Under the pieces are notes generated by a model. That model was not told the origin of the DNA and ran no database searches. It saw nothing but the letters and a program-made list of their open reading frames with translations. This document shows, one piece after another, positions 34,501-44,689 of a stretch of DNA of 64,000 nucleotides; the stretch's first letter is position 1, and each line of letters opens with the position of its first letter. Both the position numbers and the translations under genes were made by a program. The DNA lies in the NCBI GenBank assembly GCA_014904985.1, contig MU128912.1:405368-469367 (forward strand). Reading direction: 5' to 3'. This DNA comes from Hydnum rufescens UP504 (taxonomy: Eukaryota; Basidiomycota; Agaricomycetes; Cantharellales; Hydnaceae).

Positions 34501-35532
34501 TTTCGGAGGGGATGTAGTTATTGCATTCTCGGATATCGGAAATCCAGTTGCCGATGTATTCACCATGCTTTGGGATAAAGACGCCTTCCTGTTGCTGGAG
34601 CTACCCTGGGAAATGGAAATAGAGGAAACAGATGGGTTGACCACAGGGATAGGACCGTCGTCATCCGATATCTCGATGATTTCTGGTGAATCTTGCGACG
34701 CAGACTTCTTATTCATAGAATTGTCTATTGAATCTTTAGGAGTAACTCTGTGAGATGTAGGCCCTGTTTCAGGTTCGTCCAGAGTAAGATCAATTAAGAT
34801 GCGTCCATTCAGAGGCTTGAAATCGGACGAGGAAGAATCCGAACGCCTGGAGTTCGAGGTACTCGCGCCTGTAATGGATTCGACAGGACACGCATTAATT
34901 TCATGGCGTGAGATGTAGGGGGTAAGATATAGCCACCTATTTTCGGTTGATCCTGGTCCTCTTTTGTTTCCCTTTTCTCTTTCCATTCAAGTAATCCATG
35001 AGTCTTCCATGGTTAGCAGTCTCTGTCGAAGTATCAGTATCGGTTGTATGCTGAGGATCACCCGCTGGTTCATCTTCTGAAGAAATGTTGACCAAGGAGC
35101 CGGTTTGGGACGAATTTCCAAACGAGGCAACGGTACTGGGACGTGAGGGTTTCTGCGTGGAGAAACTGGCACGATATGGTGACGGCTTTACTGGCGACGT
35201 AGACTTCTGCGGGAGAGAAATGGCGGGAACTCAGTTGGGTATGATGTAGTCATCGACCAACTTACGGCGAGCGGCTGCTGCAGGGGAGAATGCACATGCT
35301 GTTCCAGGGGGGCATCGGGCGGTAGACCTACCAAATTCGCGAGTTTGGAAGACGCAGAAGACGCAGACGCCTGAGAAACCGAGTCTACACGCTGCCTCTT
35401 TTGGCTTCTCTCCAATGCTGAAAGTTCGGGCTGTTGGTGTTTCCGTCGTTTCTTCTGCTGAGACGCGGTGGCCGGAGAGGTCAGCACGTCAGTGCCGTCG
35501 ATCGCTGTGGGACGCGTTATGATGAGAACCAA
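31518..35532 (-). CDS. Histone H3 lysine-9 methyltransferase (SUV39/Clr4/Dim-5, KMT1 type) with SUMO-interacting motifs
   Basis: Deposits H3K9 methylation for heterochromatin. The catalytic part (33155 to 31518) contains a pre-SET with nine zinc-binding Cys (GCDCDGPCDPKSKTCTC, CNSDCLCDDNCVNR). The SET domain follows (KKGWG|VFAKQNIKAGTFVG, YAGELVKEE, LGRTYMFDIDF, DAFHVGN, HTRFL, NHSCEPNC, ELTFDYAGG), then the post-SET CECGARGCRGYMF. The TRFL part of the catalytic motif sits on a 15-nt microexon (31892-31878). Upstream, a long disordered Ser/Pro-rich region reads back to 35532. It has two SUMO-interacting motifs, GRILIDLTLDEPE (about 34800) and SPEIIEISDDDGPI (about 34670). I see no chromodomain in it. 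That the N-terminal exons (33736-35532) belong to the same gene is inferred from the strand, continuous exon-like reading and lack of another start; they could be a separate gene. Confidence 0.9.
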
Positions 35533-35762
35533 GACAGCGCATCATCACCCTGAGGTCTCACCATCCTGTTCTTCTTCCGGGAAACACAGTCCAGCCATCT
35601 ACTTCCATGCAAACAATAAATCGGGGAGAAATAAAGAGGCACCGAATGGGCCAACGATTGCTTCCGGGTCTAGCACTATCAGTCTACCGCCTATCACTGA
35701 TAATATCGCCCCGCCCTCCCCGTCACATATATTCAAAAACTCGGGAAACTTCTGATATTAGG
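35533..35762. promoter_or_regulatory. Shared divergent promoter, KMT1-type gene / MFS transporter
   Basis: About 230 bp between divergent starts. No specific element identified; inferred from the layout. Confidence 0.4.
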
Positions 35763-38328
35763 ATGACCTCGAGTACAGACTCCGAGAGGGAGCCACTCCT
35801 GTCTAGAGGGGACGCATCACAGACGCCCAACGGGAATAGGCCATTGATTGAACTCTCAACCTGGGACTTGTGTTGGGTGTTGGGGGCTCTATGGAGTGCT
35901 GGTGAGGATCCACATGACGATTCTACATATTTTTATTATGATCCATATCATTTCTATGATTTGAGTCTTTTTGGGTGCATTGGACACGACCTTGGTGGCC
36001 ACATTGCTCACTCCCATCGGGTCGTACTTTGACAAAGCCCATCAATCCTCGTACCTTGGCACTTCCTACCTCCTGTAATATTCTTTGGGTCCTTTTGGAC
36101 TCGCAGTAGCTAAAATATGCGTCACAGGAGCGTATGTTGCTTCACGCCGTTATACGGTCGATTGTCCGATATATTGGGTGAGTCTGCCACTCCTTTTATT
36201 TTGATCCTTGTAGGCCCAGAAGCTGATGCGACACCAGGTCGGAAGGGTGCAATGATGTTGGCCCTTACATTGTTCGGTGAGGTGTCATTTCCCTTGGTAC
36301 TTTGAACTTGCTTTTAACGCCTCAGGTATGCCGTGATCCTCAGGGATTGGAAACATGCTCTGTGCATTGGCCCCGTCCATGGAATCATTGATAGTGGGGA
36401 GAGCCATTGCTGGGATGGGTGGAGGCGGCGTGATGACAGGCAAGCACTATTGTAGCCGATCTATCGGATCTGTGACCAATCGACTGAACAAATTCCAGTG
36501 TCCAGTATCGCAGTGACTGATATAGTGCCATTGTGCGTCTCCCTCTGGAAACGCTTCCGATGCGACTCATTATTATATTCAGAAAGCAGAGAGGCCTTTA
36601 CCAAGGTTTTGCCAATATTATTTACGGGGCCGGTAGCGGTCTTGGTGGTCCACTAGGCGCGTATTCGTGCCTCAGAATTTATCTTGCATAATTTCATCAC
36701 CGTATCGCTTACACCCCATTCCACTTCATAGGGGGATTGCTCTATGATAGATGGGGATGGTAAATGCACCCTTGGACTGAATTTATGACTCCACATTCAA
36801 GTTGGACCTCTAGGCGCCCGGCATTCTTGATTCAAGTCCCCGTCATCATTTTATCCTGTTTCTTAGTCAGTCTTAAAGTAAACGTGAAGATCCACGATTC
36901 ACAGCAAACCTGGGCCGAGAAACTTGCCCGGGTAGACTGGTTTGGGTCTCTCTCACTGGTAACAGCTGTCGGCGGCTTCCTTCTTGCGGTCAGTCTCAAA
37001 TCGACCGAGGACCTTGCGCTCGGAGATCCCCTGGTTTGGGGTCTCCTTCTAGCCAGTGTAATTGGGGCAGCATTTTTCGTTGCCATAGAATCGCACTGGG
37101 CTGCAGAACCTATCATGCCTTTGTGGCTCCTAAGACGGCGCACACCACTGGCTGTTGCTCTCGCAAATCTTGGCACAAGCATGCTGTTATTTTCGAGCTT
37201 GTACAATGTACCACTGTATTTCTCTGCTGTGATGTTGCAATCAGCGAAGGAGGCGGGTCTACATTTACTTCCGAACTCAGTGGGCATGTTTTCATCCTTG
37301 CCGATTTCATCCTTCTGACGGCATGGTAATAACAGATTGCTCTGTCTGTTGGAAGTCTATTCGCTGGCTGGTACTCCTTGCTCTTGCTCCAGTGTCCCAC
37401 TATCAGTGATCTCATGCCGAAGACATATCATTCTAAAGGGTCATGCGGTCGACGGGAAAATACTGGTGGTTGACAATCCTCAGCACAGCTTCTATGGTTT
37501 TGTCTGCTGGTCTTCTCGCAACCTGGCATGGAGGAAATACGCCTGAGCTGCATCTGTGGTTCGACGTTGTCCCTGGGGGTCTTGGGGGGTGAGAGAACCA
37601 TTCCTTTCGCTTGCATTCTTAGAAATCCATTTCCATAGGGCGAGTGCAATCACTTCAACACTGATTGTTTGTAGTGATTATGACCTTTGTATGGGCTTTG
37701 GCAGCTAATCGGGTTATACTAGGCGCTAGTCTCATCGGTTGGTCGGGAGGATATCGCGGTGGCAACAGGAGGTAAGCTGTTCCGAACAAACCTGAAGCTT
37801 CCCTATCCCCCTATGCCAACGTCGTTCGTCTTAACTCCTAGTCTCTTACTTGTTTCGAACTACTGGACAAGTTCTCGGGGTTGCTCTGACTGGTGCCCTA
37901 AGCCAAAGTCATCCTTCTCAATTCCCTCCGGACCAAAATCCGTGGGCCAAACGCCGAGAAAGTGCGAACCTCCAATTCTAGTCCCTCATGTCCCAAGGCT
38001 AACCAACTTCAATGACGGCACTACGTCTATTGTGGCGAAATTCGTAGATCATCAGTGACATCCGCCACTCAATTTCGGTCATCCCTACTCTTGATCCTCC
38101 AACGCGACAGGCTGCCGTGGACTCTTGGGCCTCTGCCCTTCGGATCGTCTTCATTTGCCAGACCGTGGTCGCCATTTTGGTTCTCTTTTGTGTCTTGCCA
38201 ATCGAGGAATTTGAACTTGCGTACGCATAGCTTTCCTCTTCATTCTCACTGGACTGATTCTAATTAACCTTCCCTGGCATCTTTGTGTGTCAGCGGAACG
38301 CACGCCGAGCACGACAAAAATACCATGA
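35763..38328 (+). CDS. MFS transporter, DHA2/vacuolar basic amino acid (Fnx1/VBA-like) type
   Basis: Fourteen-helix-class drug:H+ antiporter family member, probably vacuolar. It starts at 35763 (MTSSTDSEREPLLSRG, with an acidic dileucine EREPLL). The spliced product shows FLGALDTTLVATLLTPIG, SSYLGTSYLLS, motif A-like FTPLYGRLSDILG, and MLALTLFG. It continues with MESLIVGRAIAGMGGGG (motif C-like), VSSIAVTDIVPL, GLYQGFANIIYGAGSG, GGLLYDRWGW, and AFLIQVPVIILSCFLV. The later part has LLPNSIALSVGSLFAGW, GKYWWLTILSTASMVL, and DIAVATG, followed by SYLFRTTGQVLGVALTGALS, ending AERTPSTTKIP at 38328. About twelve short introns are needed. Two of them (36440-36498 and 36657-36731) begin with GC. The substrate cannot be told from sequence. 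Confidence 0.92.
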
Positions 38329-38720
38329 ACAGACGCAGGACAAATGATCAGTCGGTTACTCCAGGTGTGTCTGCGTAAAGGTTAGAATGGATAATCATGG
38401 CTGGGCCAAGAGGGATCACAATTTCTGTTTTTGAAGCAATTCGGCTGCTTTCTTCATTCGTACTCCTCAGTTCCGAACCCAACATATGTACTGGGTACCA
38501 CAATCGCTCTATAGAAGACATTTTGAACCTGTTCTTTGACTCTGAGTGACCCTCCTATTCCTGGGCATGCAACGTCGCCAACTTGGGTCACGATGCGCTG
38601 CTCCTTAGGGGAACGGCAAGGAGAACGAGCGTCGTGGTGGTAGGGTGATTAAATGGCGCCCGGATACACTCGACAGATGTGATAATTTTCTAGCTCCACC
38701 CTGCTGATTCCCTCGCACAT
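38329..38720. other. Intergenic between convergent genes
   Basis: 3' flank of the MFS gene and of the small minus-strand gene. Nothing else seen. Confidence 0.4.
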
Positions 38721-39011
38721 CTATCGCCCAGGGATTTTCTCCTCAATCCACCTCCGTGGTCGTCTCGGAACAGTGACAACACCCGATCCTGCAGCATTGG
38801 CATTACTAGAAGGGTGCACAGATATCCGGTTATTCGCACTGTGCCCGCCGTCATCGAGATTGTGGTGCATCGTGCTATGCGCAGGACATGGAAGGACGGA
38901 TGACGCAGACACAGTGAGCACCGTGCCAAAGAATGTGAGAACGAAGAGGGATGAGATGAAGGATCGGCGTGTGGATGGGGCGATCCGTGGTATTGGTATA
39001 ACGGGTGGCAT
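38721..39011 (-). CDS. Small single-pass membrane protein, hypothetical
   Basis: A 96-residue open frame with no intron needed. It has a basic N-terminus (STRR), one membrane-spanning segment (FISSLFVLTFFGTVLTVSAS) at about residues 18-40, a low-complexity Ser/Asn/His stretch, and a strongly basic C-terminal patch, VPRRPRRWIEEKIPGR. The layout of a short N-terminal anchor plus an Arg-Arg-Trp tail recalls small mitochondrial assembly factors, but I do not recognise the family. It is head-to-head with uS14m (236 bp apart), which would suit a mitochondrial role; that is inference. Confidence 0.45.
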   Translation of the reverse strand: MPPVIPIPRIAPSTRRSFISSLFVLTFFGTVLTVSASSVLPCPAHSTMHHNLDDGGHSANNRISVHPSSNANAAGSGVVTVPRRPRRWIEEKIPGR

Positions 39012-39246
39012 CGTCGTCGGCTCCTGCAGCTTTTTGGTGATGTATCCTTTGGAAATGTATCGCAGAAAGACCGCAATGTGGATCAGCGTTTTTGAGGGTC
39101 ATGGATAATGGCCGGTTATTCCTTACAGCTGTACGCGTTATATGCTCTATGGTTCATTCTCTCTGTCCCAAGGTTTTGCCTGGACGGAGCGTCCCGAATG
39201 GGTAGCGGAGAACCCCGGACGACTCAACGCCACCTCTGCCCCACCG

Positions 39247-39747
39247 ATGAATATTAGAATCCTTCGAGATATCAAGGCGCGCCGGACCGTGAGTCCCTTC
39301 CTGCATGTACTTTCCTTCCAAATTTTGAAGAAAAAAAAACAACAACCATTTCGTTGCGCAATCGGAGCAGGTGGCCCAGTTTGAAGTCCTCCGAAATGCT
39401 TATCTCTTCGTTGCACGAAATCAAACTCTCCCGGCAGCAGTACGATATCGCGCCCAGCTTCAGTTGAATGGTTTATCAAGATACACTCGTCCTTCTAACG
39501 TGAAGAATCGGTGTAAGGAGAGTGGTCGGGGGCGGGGAGTTATGAGCGAATTTGGTCTTTGTCGGGTATGTTTACACACGTTTTATTCTTCTGTGGCTGT
39601 AGAATCATTTCTCCCCCACTGTTTTTAAATTATTGCTACACGAGGTGTTCCCGAAACTTACACATCTTCTTTTGACATTGATAGTACCAGTTCAGGCTGA
39701 AGGCTCTTAATGGAGAGCTTCCCGGCGTGCGAAAGGCAACCTGGTAG
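39247..39747 (+). CDS. Mitochondrial small-subunit ribosomal protein uS14m (MRPS14/Mrp2)
   Basis: Zinc-less S14 protein of the mitochondrial ribosome. Exons: 39247-39288 (MNIRILRDIKARRT), 39371-39565 (LPAAVRYRAQLQLNGLSRY; RPSNVKNRCKESGRGRGVM) and 39685-39747 (QFRLKALNGELPGVRKATW). The last block, with G-R-GRGV...F-L-R...GELPGV-KA-W, is the universal S14 signature. The start at 39247 is preferred because it matches the short family N-terminus. An in-frame ATG at 39142 would add 35 unconserved residues. Both introns are GT-AG. Confidence 0.95.
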
Positions 39748-40240
39748 GACCATCATCACCATATGTCAAAAAATTCCCTGCGTATTGTTCTACTGTGCAA
39801 TTCGAAAATATTTGCACGGTCCTGAAAGCGAGACGGAAGTGAAACATTCGTTTGGTATTCTTTGATCCAATGCTTGTCAGACAACGTCCCCAAAGTACCT
39901 ATCTTCCCTTGTAAAGATTCCTCGATCTGTGCTTAGAACGCGATAATAACCACCAGAAATGTAAAAGTACGGGCTGCTCAATAACAAATCAATTAGCATA
40001 CGATAGCTTATTAGCCTGCTTTAGAACGCACAAGTGGATGTAAATTACAGTAATGGAACCAGCTCCACACTCCCAGATATCACCATAAAGAAATCCAAAG
40101 ATCGGTCAGTAAGATAGAAAAAAAAAACAAAACACAGATACCAATCATATCAAATCATAAAGAGAAAAAGAACGGTGCAACAATAATCTCTCCAGTCCAT
40201 ATTCAAAAAGGATGAGGGTGATGGTGTTCAATTGGTTATT
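39748..40240. other. Intergenic between convergent genes
   Basis: AT-rich 3' flanks of uS14m and the bZIP gene. No gene seen. Confidence 0.45.
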
Positions 40241-42081
40241 TTAGGATGATGGGGAGACGGGATCTGGATTGATATCGCCCATCTTCAGCTCGGGATCACC
40301 CCTGACACGCCGCCATCTATTCACGGATGCGAGGACGGTATCATCAACGAGGAATCTAACCGAGGCAAGAAGTGCGAATGTCAAGAGGAAGGTCCAAACG
40401 AAGCGGACTCATGAAACAATGAGAGAACACACGTACCCGTATGTCCTCAACCAATCCTCACCCAGTTCCCAATTTATATGCGCCAAGACATCGTCACCAT
40501 GTACAATCGTAGACCACAACAGCATCGTCAGACATTCAGCCAAGTCGAATCGATCTGGAAAGCAAGATGAGGATAGGATTGAGATATCAAGAATCGAGGG
40601 CTCACCTTTCAACAGAATCATCCGGTCCCGTATTTCGGGATACACCACACCGTCGATAAGATTATCTATAGAAAATCACTCAGAATCTCTGCAAGTTACT
40701 ATATGAATATTTCCTACCATGCGGGACGGTCCTCTGCACGAGTGTAGGGCGCAAAGATGTAGGAAGAAAGTATCCAGGACTTCTCTGTGAAAATGTGAGC
40801 GCTCTATAATCGATATTGAGACAACCCATTTTACCTTGTAGTTATCCAAATGGTATCTAAGGAATGTCGATGAGACGACGAGCAGCATTGAAATTGTAAC
40901 GTTGACTTGCTTTATGAGTTTACCAGCTTCATTCTTCTTAGGTTCATTTTCCATCATACTTCTCTGACGACGCTCTGGACCACTCAACGTACTAGAGGCC
41001 TGGGCGGCTGGCGAATTCAATACTGCACATGATTATTCAGCCGCAGAAGAAGCGGGAAACAATGCTCTCACGTGCAGAAGTGCCAGACTGCCTTTGACTA
41101 AAAGAGAAGGGATTCATTGACGATGAAGGATAGGAACCGGATCCGTAAGGGTCGCGAGGAGGGGGTAACTGGCGAGTCCCGACAGAAGGATTACCCATAT
41201 TAATATATGGGGCACCAGCAGAACCAGAAAAGGTATCGATGAGGGAAGAGAATGAGCCGGGAGCCTCCTCATGTTGTACAGTAAAACTCTGCCTCCCAGA
41301 TGGGAGGAGATTTGGGAGTTCGCCAGGGGATTGGGCACGACCGTTTGCAGAAGCGTCATGGGAGGCGCCAGCAGCGCCGGAGTTACTCTCGCCCAGTGAG
41401 TTGCGTTTGCGTTTCCTCGAGTCAGCAAAGGTATCTGACGACTTGTTGGGATCTGACACTTGATTTTTAGCCTTTATGTAGGCCTCATATGCCGTGTCCG
41501 AGTCGGCCTTTGAGATAAAGTCCTGGAATTGCTTCATGTCCCAACCAGTCTTGGCGAGGAGGGGGCCAGCAAGGCCTTCGCCGAGGAATGCGCCCAGGTC
41601 TCGAACAAATCCCCGGAGCCGGGCATTCTCCTCCATGAGACCCTGGATGATAGCACGTCCATGGTTGTGGGTCTCCTCTTTGCTGCCAGAGAGGATTTCC
41701 ACACGCGCTTCCAAATCGCGAATCTGGGGCGGCGTCGACGTCAGGCAGCGGTCCTCAAACCACTCGTGGGCGACCTTACCCTTTGCTGCTTTCTCAAGCG
41801 GAATTCTCTCTGGGCGATCCTGTTCTGGTCTCGCCGCGCGGCCTGATTGCTTAAGGCACACCATAAATGGTCAGCGTTGTTGCGTAAATGGCATTTTGAA
41901 GGAGGAGATGACAAGAAGCTTCAATTTACTTTGGATTTTTTTTCCTGCCTGGCTTGGCCTGGGTGATCTCTTCTGGTTCGCGGCTCCCTTCATCCTGCGC
42001 GGTGTCAGAACGGCGAGGCTGGGACAGCTTCTCGCCACTTGCCTCTCCGCCGTCGACCGAGGGGCTCTGGGAATGCTCCAT
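40241..42081 (-). CDS. Yap/Pap1-type bZIP transcription factor with DUF3425-like C-terminal domain
   Basis: DNA-binding regulator, nuclear. The start at 42081 gives MEHSQSPSVDGGEASGEKL, then GRKKNPN. A GTAAAT...TTAAG intron leads to the basic region NQAARRDQNRIAQREFR and LRKQQR, then IRDLEARVEIL and the leucine zipper (IIQGLMEENARLRGFVRDL). NxxAQxxFR is the AP-1-like/Yap signature. A Ser/Gly-rich middle with KRKR at about 41410 follows. The C-terminal exons (41020-40241) contain VYPEIRDRMILLKGE, FDLAECLTMLLWSTIVHGDD, FLVDDTVLASVNRWRRVRGD and end DINPDPVSPSS. This is the layout of the DUF3425 domain attached to many fungal bZIPs. I do not see the redox-sensing Cys-rich domains of Yap1, so direct oxidative sensing is unlikely. 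Confidence 0.88.
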
Positions 42082-42487
42082 GATTACGGGGCGATCTAGG
42101 GGGGAGGCGAGTAACTGAGCGTTCGCTAGTTACTCTGAGCAACGACGCCAACGGCGACGGCGACAACGAGATGTTGTTAACTGCGCTGAGTCAGCCAAAT
42201 CTATCCAGCCGTATATCTCCGGGTCCGGCCGCAACCAAGCACACACAAACAAGCGCCGCTGATCGCTGATCAGTTGGGACAGCAAGTCACGAGAGGTCAC
42301 GAGGGATTGTCCGAGGCCACCACACAAATCTCTTAAATCGGTATAGGTCGTTCACGGCTTCCGCTTCTAATCTCCTTTGGCAACGTATCGTCTGCGGAAT
42401 CACCTTGTGCCATCTTCGATATAAGCCGTTGCAACCAGCCACCTCGCTGGATCCGCACTTGCGATTTACATCAGGGGCCCCTGCACA
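42082..42487. promoter_or_regulatory. Divergent promoter region, bZIP / DUF6593-like gene
   Basis: 406 bp between divergent starts. It contains a CGACG/GGCGACGG-rich stretch near 42145-42170 next to the bZIP 5' end. No specific site identified. Confidence 0.35.
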
Positions 42488-43385
42488 ATGCCAGAGACAG
42501 TCCTGCTATGGGAATTCAAGCACGATGTTCGTAACTGCACCGCTAGTATTCAGTATAATGATCGCATGGTCAAGTTGTACTATGTATGGTCTCCCACCTT
42601 CCCTTCTGATCGATCGTATTCATCGTACTGGTCCTGTGCGCAGTTCGAAACTCTGGTGTATACGGAATTACATCTTCCGAGCGAGACCGTGTACTATCGG
42701 ACCAATCTCAGATTAATGCGCAAGGAGCGCGCTGGCGCGATTCAATGGTCCTACGATAAACGTAGAGGGAGCATCGAGCTCGGCCTTCGCACGCTCACCT
42801 TTGCACACGCAACCAAAAAGAATAGACAGAACAGCAGGTGGGCTGATTCGCATTCAATTTAGTTCAAGTCGAAGATGCAATGAAATTTTCATCACCAGAT
42901 CCAGACGCTTTCAAGGATCGGACAATCAAGAGTATAAATGGCGACCCACCGGACCTGGGGAAAGGAACCTGGAGGCACGTTTCCTCCATCAGATTTAGAT
43001 CGCCCTAAATCCCATCCCTCGCTAACAAGATCGACCGATCTGTTAGTGCCTCCGTGTAATACCTAATTCCCAAGACATCCTAGTGGCATACTGGACCTTT
43101 GATGCCAAAACCCTCAGAATCCCTGACGCAGGCGAACCCATAATGGACGATCTCGTCACCACCTTCCTCCTTCATTTCTTCAGAAGGTGTAATCGTATCG
43201 ATTTTCTGTACCCCCAAACTGAGCCAATCCCCGTCATCCCTGTCGACACCGGTGACGGGAGCGAGGAAACAGAATACGAGGAGGACGAGGATGACGATGA
43301 CGGATATCCTGATGTCCACAAGGAACAGGAAGAGGAGGAGGAGGAGGAGGAAGAGGAAGATGTTCACGATGATCGCGAACCTTAG
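42488..43385 (+). CDS. DUF6593-like protein with acidic C-terminal tail
   Basis: It starts at 42488 (MPETVLLWEFKHDVRN). Blocks in order are VYTELHLPSETVYYRT, AGAIQWSYDKRRGSIELG, RRFQGSDNQEYKWRPTG (the family's -f-G-D---Y-W motif), ILVAYWTFDAK, and EPIMDDLVTTFLLHFF (the typical C-terminal hydrophobic strand). An unusual tail is then added, with EDEDDDDGYPD and a run of about a dozen Glu (43328-43360), ending DDREP. Two introns: one GTGGGC...CCAG, and one (42975-43046) whose donor must be GC to keep frame. It is paralogous to the gene at 7379 by domain plan. The acidic tail suggests binding to basic proteins such as histones; this is inference. Confidence 0.65.
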
Positions 43386-44689
43386 GGGGATTATCCTTTG
43401 CAGTACGATACATTTAGCGCTCCATATTGTCCTAAACCAAGTCCAGATGACGCATACAATTTGATCCAAGTGACCAAAAGCCGTGCAAATGATTGATCCG
43501 GTACGGGGTCCCAGACCGATCAGCACGCGTCGTACGTCCATGAGAGTGTCGCGGCCGTGCCACGGAAGATGAGCATAGCCAGGTCGAAGGTTTCGAGTTT
43601 TTCTTTCCGGTGCAACAGAGAACCCCTTGAATCAGTCTCCCACCTTCTGCTTGCATGCTGCTTACAGCTGCAACTCGTAGAGTAGACCACTCTCGGGGCC
43701 GCCAAAGTTGGGCCATGCCGGTGAATCTAGAATTTTCTGCGCAAGGACCCGAAGTGAAAAAAAAAGAAACAAGGAACCATGAGGAACATCAGAACAAAGG
43801 GACAGGAAAGAGAGTCGTTCGTTGTCCAAGAGAATTTGAATTTTTGATGTGGAGCTCCTAGATAGAGTCGGTGATGTCGTCCTGTGGAACAGTGTTCCGC
43901 ATTCGTTGTCCTTAGTGCCCAGCTCGCAACGGCTACGCAAGCCATATCCACACTCTCCTAGTCTCGATATGAACAAATCGGACAGAGCAACCCCACACGT
44001 CCAGACCTTGGCGGAACAAAACTCGAGAAAGAGGGCAATCATCACAGGAAAAAGCTCCGCGGATCTACTGATCATGGTCCAGTTTCGTTGGCTGAGGCCT
44101 AGGGGGCACCGTTCAGAATCCAGCGGAAGACAAACGCTGGAGAAAGTAGTCGCAGGTTCGATGATTCTGGTCCGGCTCCGCGATCTTGTAGCCCTGCAGC
44201 GCCCCTCCAATACTCACAGGATACAGTATGCGATATCAATGGGCATTCGATGAAAGATATCAATCGGCTGAAAATGCTTCTGCCATGATCGTATCCAGTC
44301 ATTGGCGATGAGAACGAAGTCTTTACCGAAAGAACAATCCTATCTCATGGAGACCGGAGACCCGACTATGCATCCAGCGACTGTCGCAAATTTTCAGTCA
44401 ACACCAGTGTGTCACATATGCCGAGGCTATATAATCATTTCCTGGCACTCGGCGGTCATATAGCAGTGCGGAACGAGCGAGCGGATATCGTATGTAAGCG
44501 AACAGGAGACGCGGTAAGAGTCTGTGTCGCCGAAGATATATGATCAGGAGACGAGCAAGCAAGCGAGAGTGAGAGAAAATCAGCTGGTTTGGTTCTACAG
44601 TAAATACTTATATGGTTTCAAGCGCCCGGAATTACCCGCGATCGCAAATATTTGTTTCCTTCGTCTCTGTTAATCTAAGGAACAAAACC
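43386..44689. other. No confident gene; a possible minus-strand membrane protein
   Basis: On the minus strand a Met near 44251 followed by a GTGAGT...CCAG intron would lead to an exon with two hydrophobic segments (TMISRSAELFPVMIALFLEF and TCGVALSDLFISRLG) at about 44130-43980. I could not continue the gene with certainty. A TATATAG string near 44427-44433 (read on the minus strand) could be its TATA box. The right end is the leader of DIM1. Confidence 0.3.

Noticed and set aside
41494..42099. Long plus-strand open frame of about 200 codons over the bZIP gene
   Set aside because: It is antisense to the clearly coding basic-leucine zipper exons and has no family motif, so it is a shadow frame.
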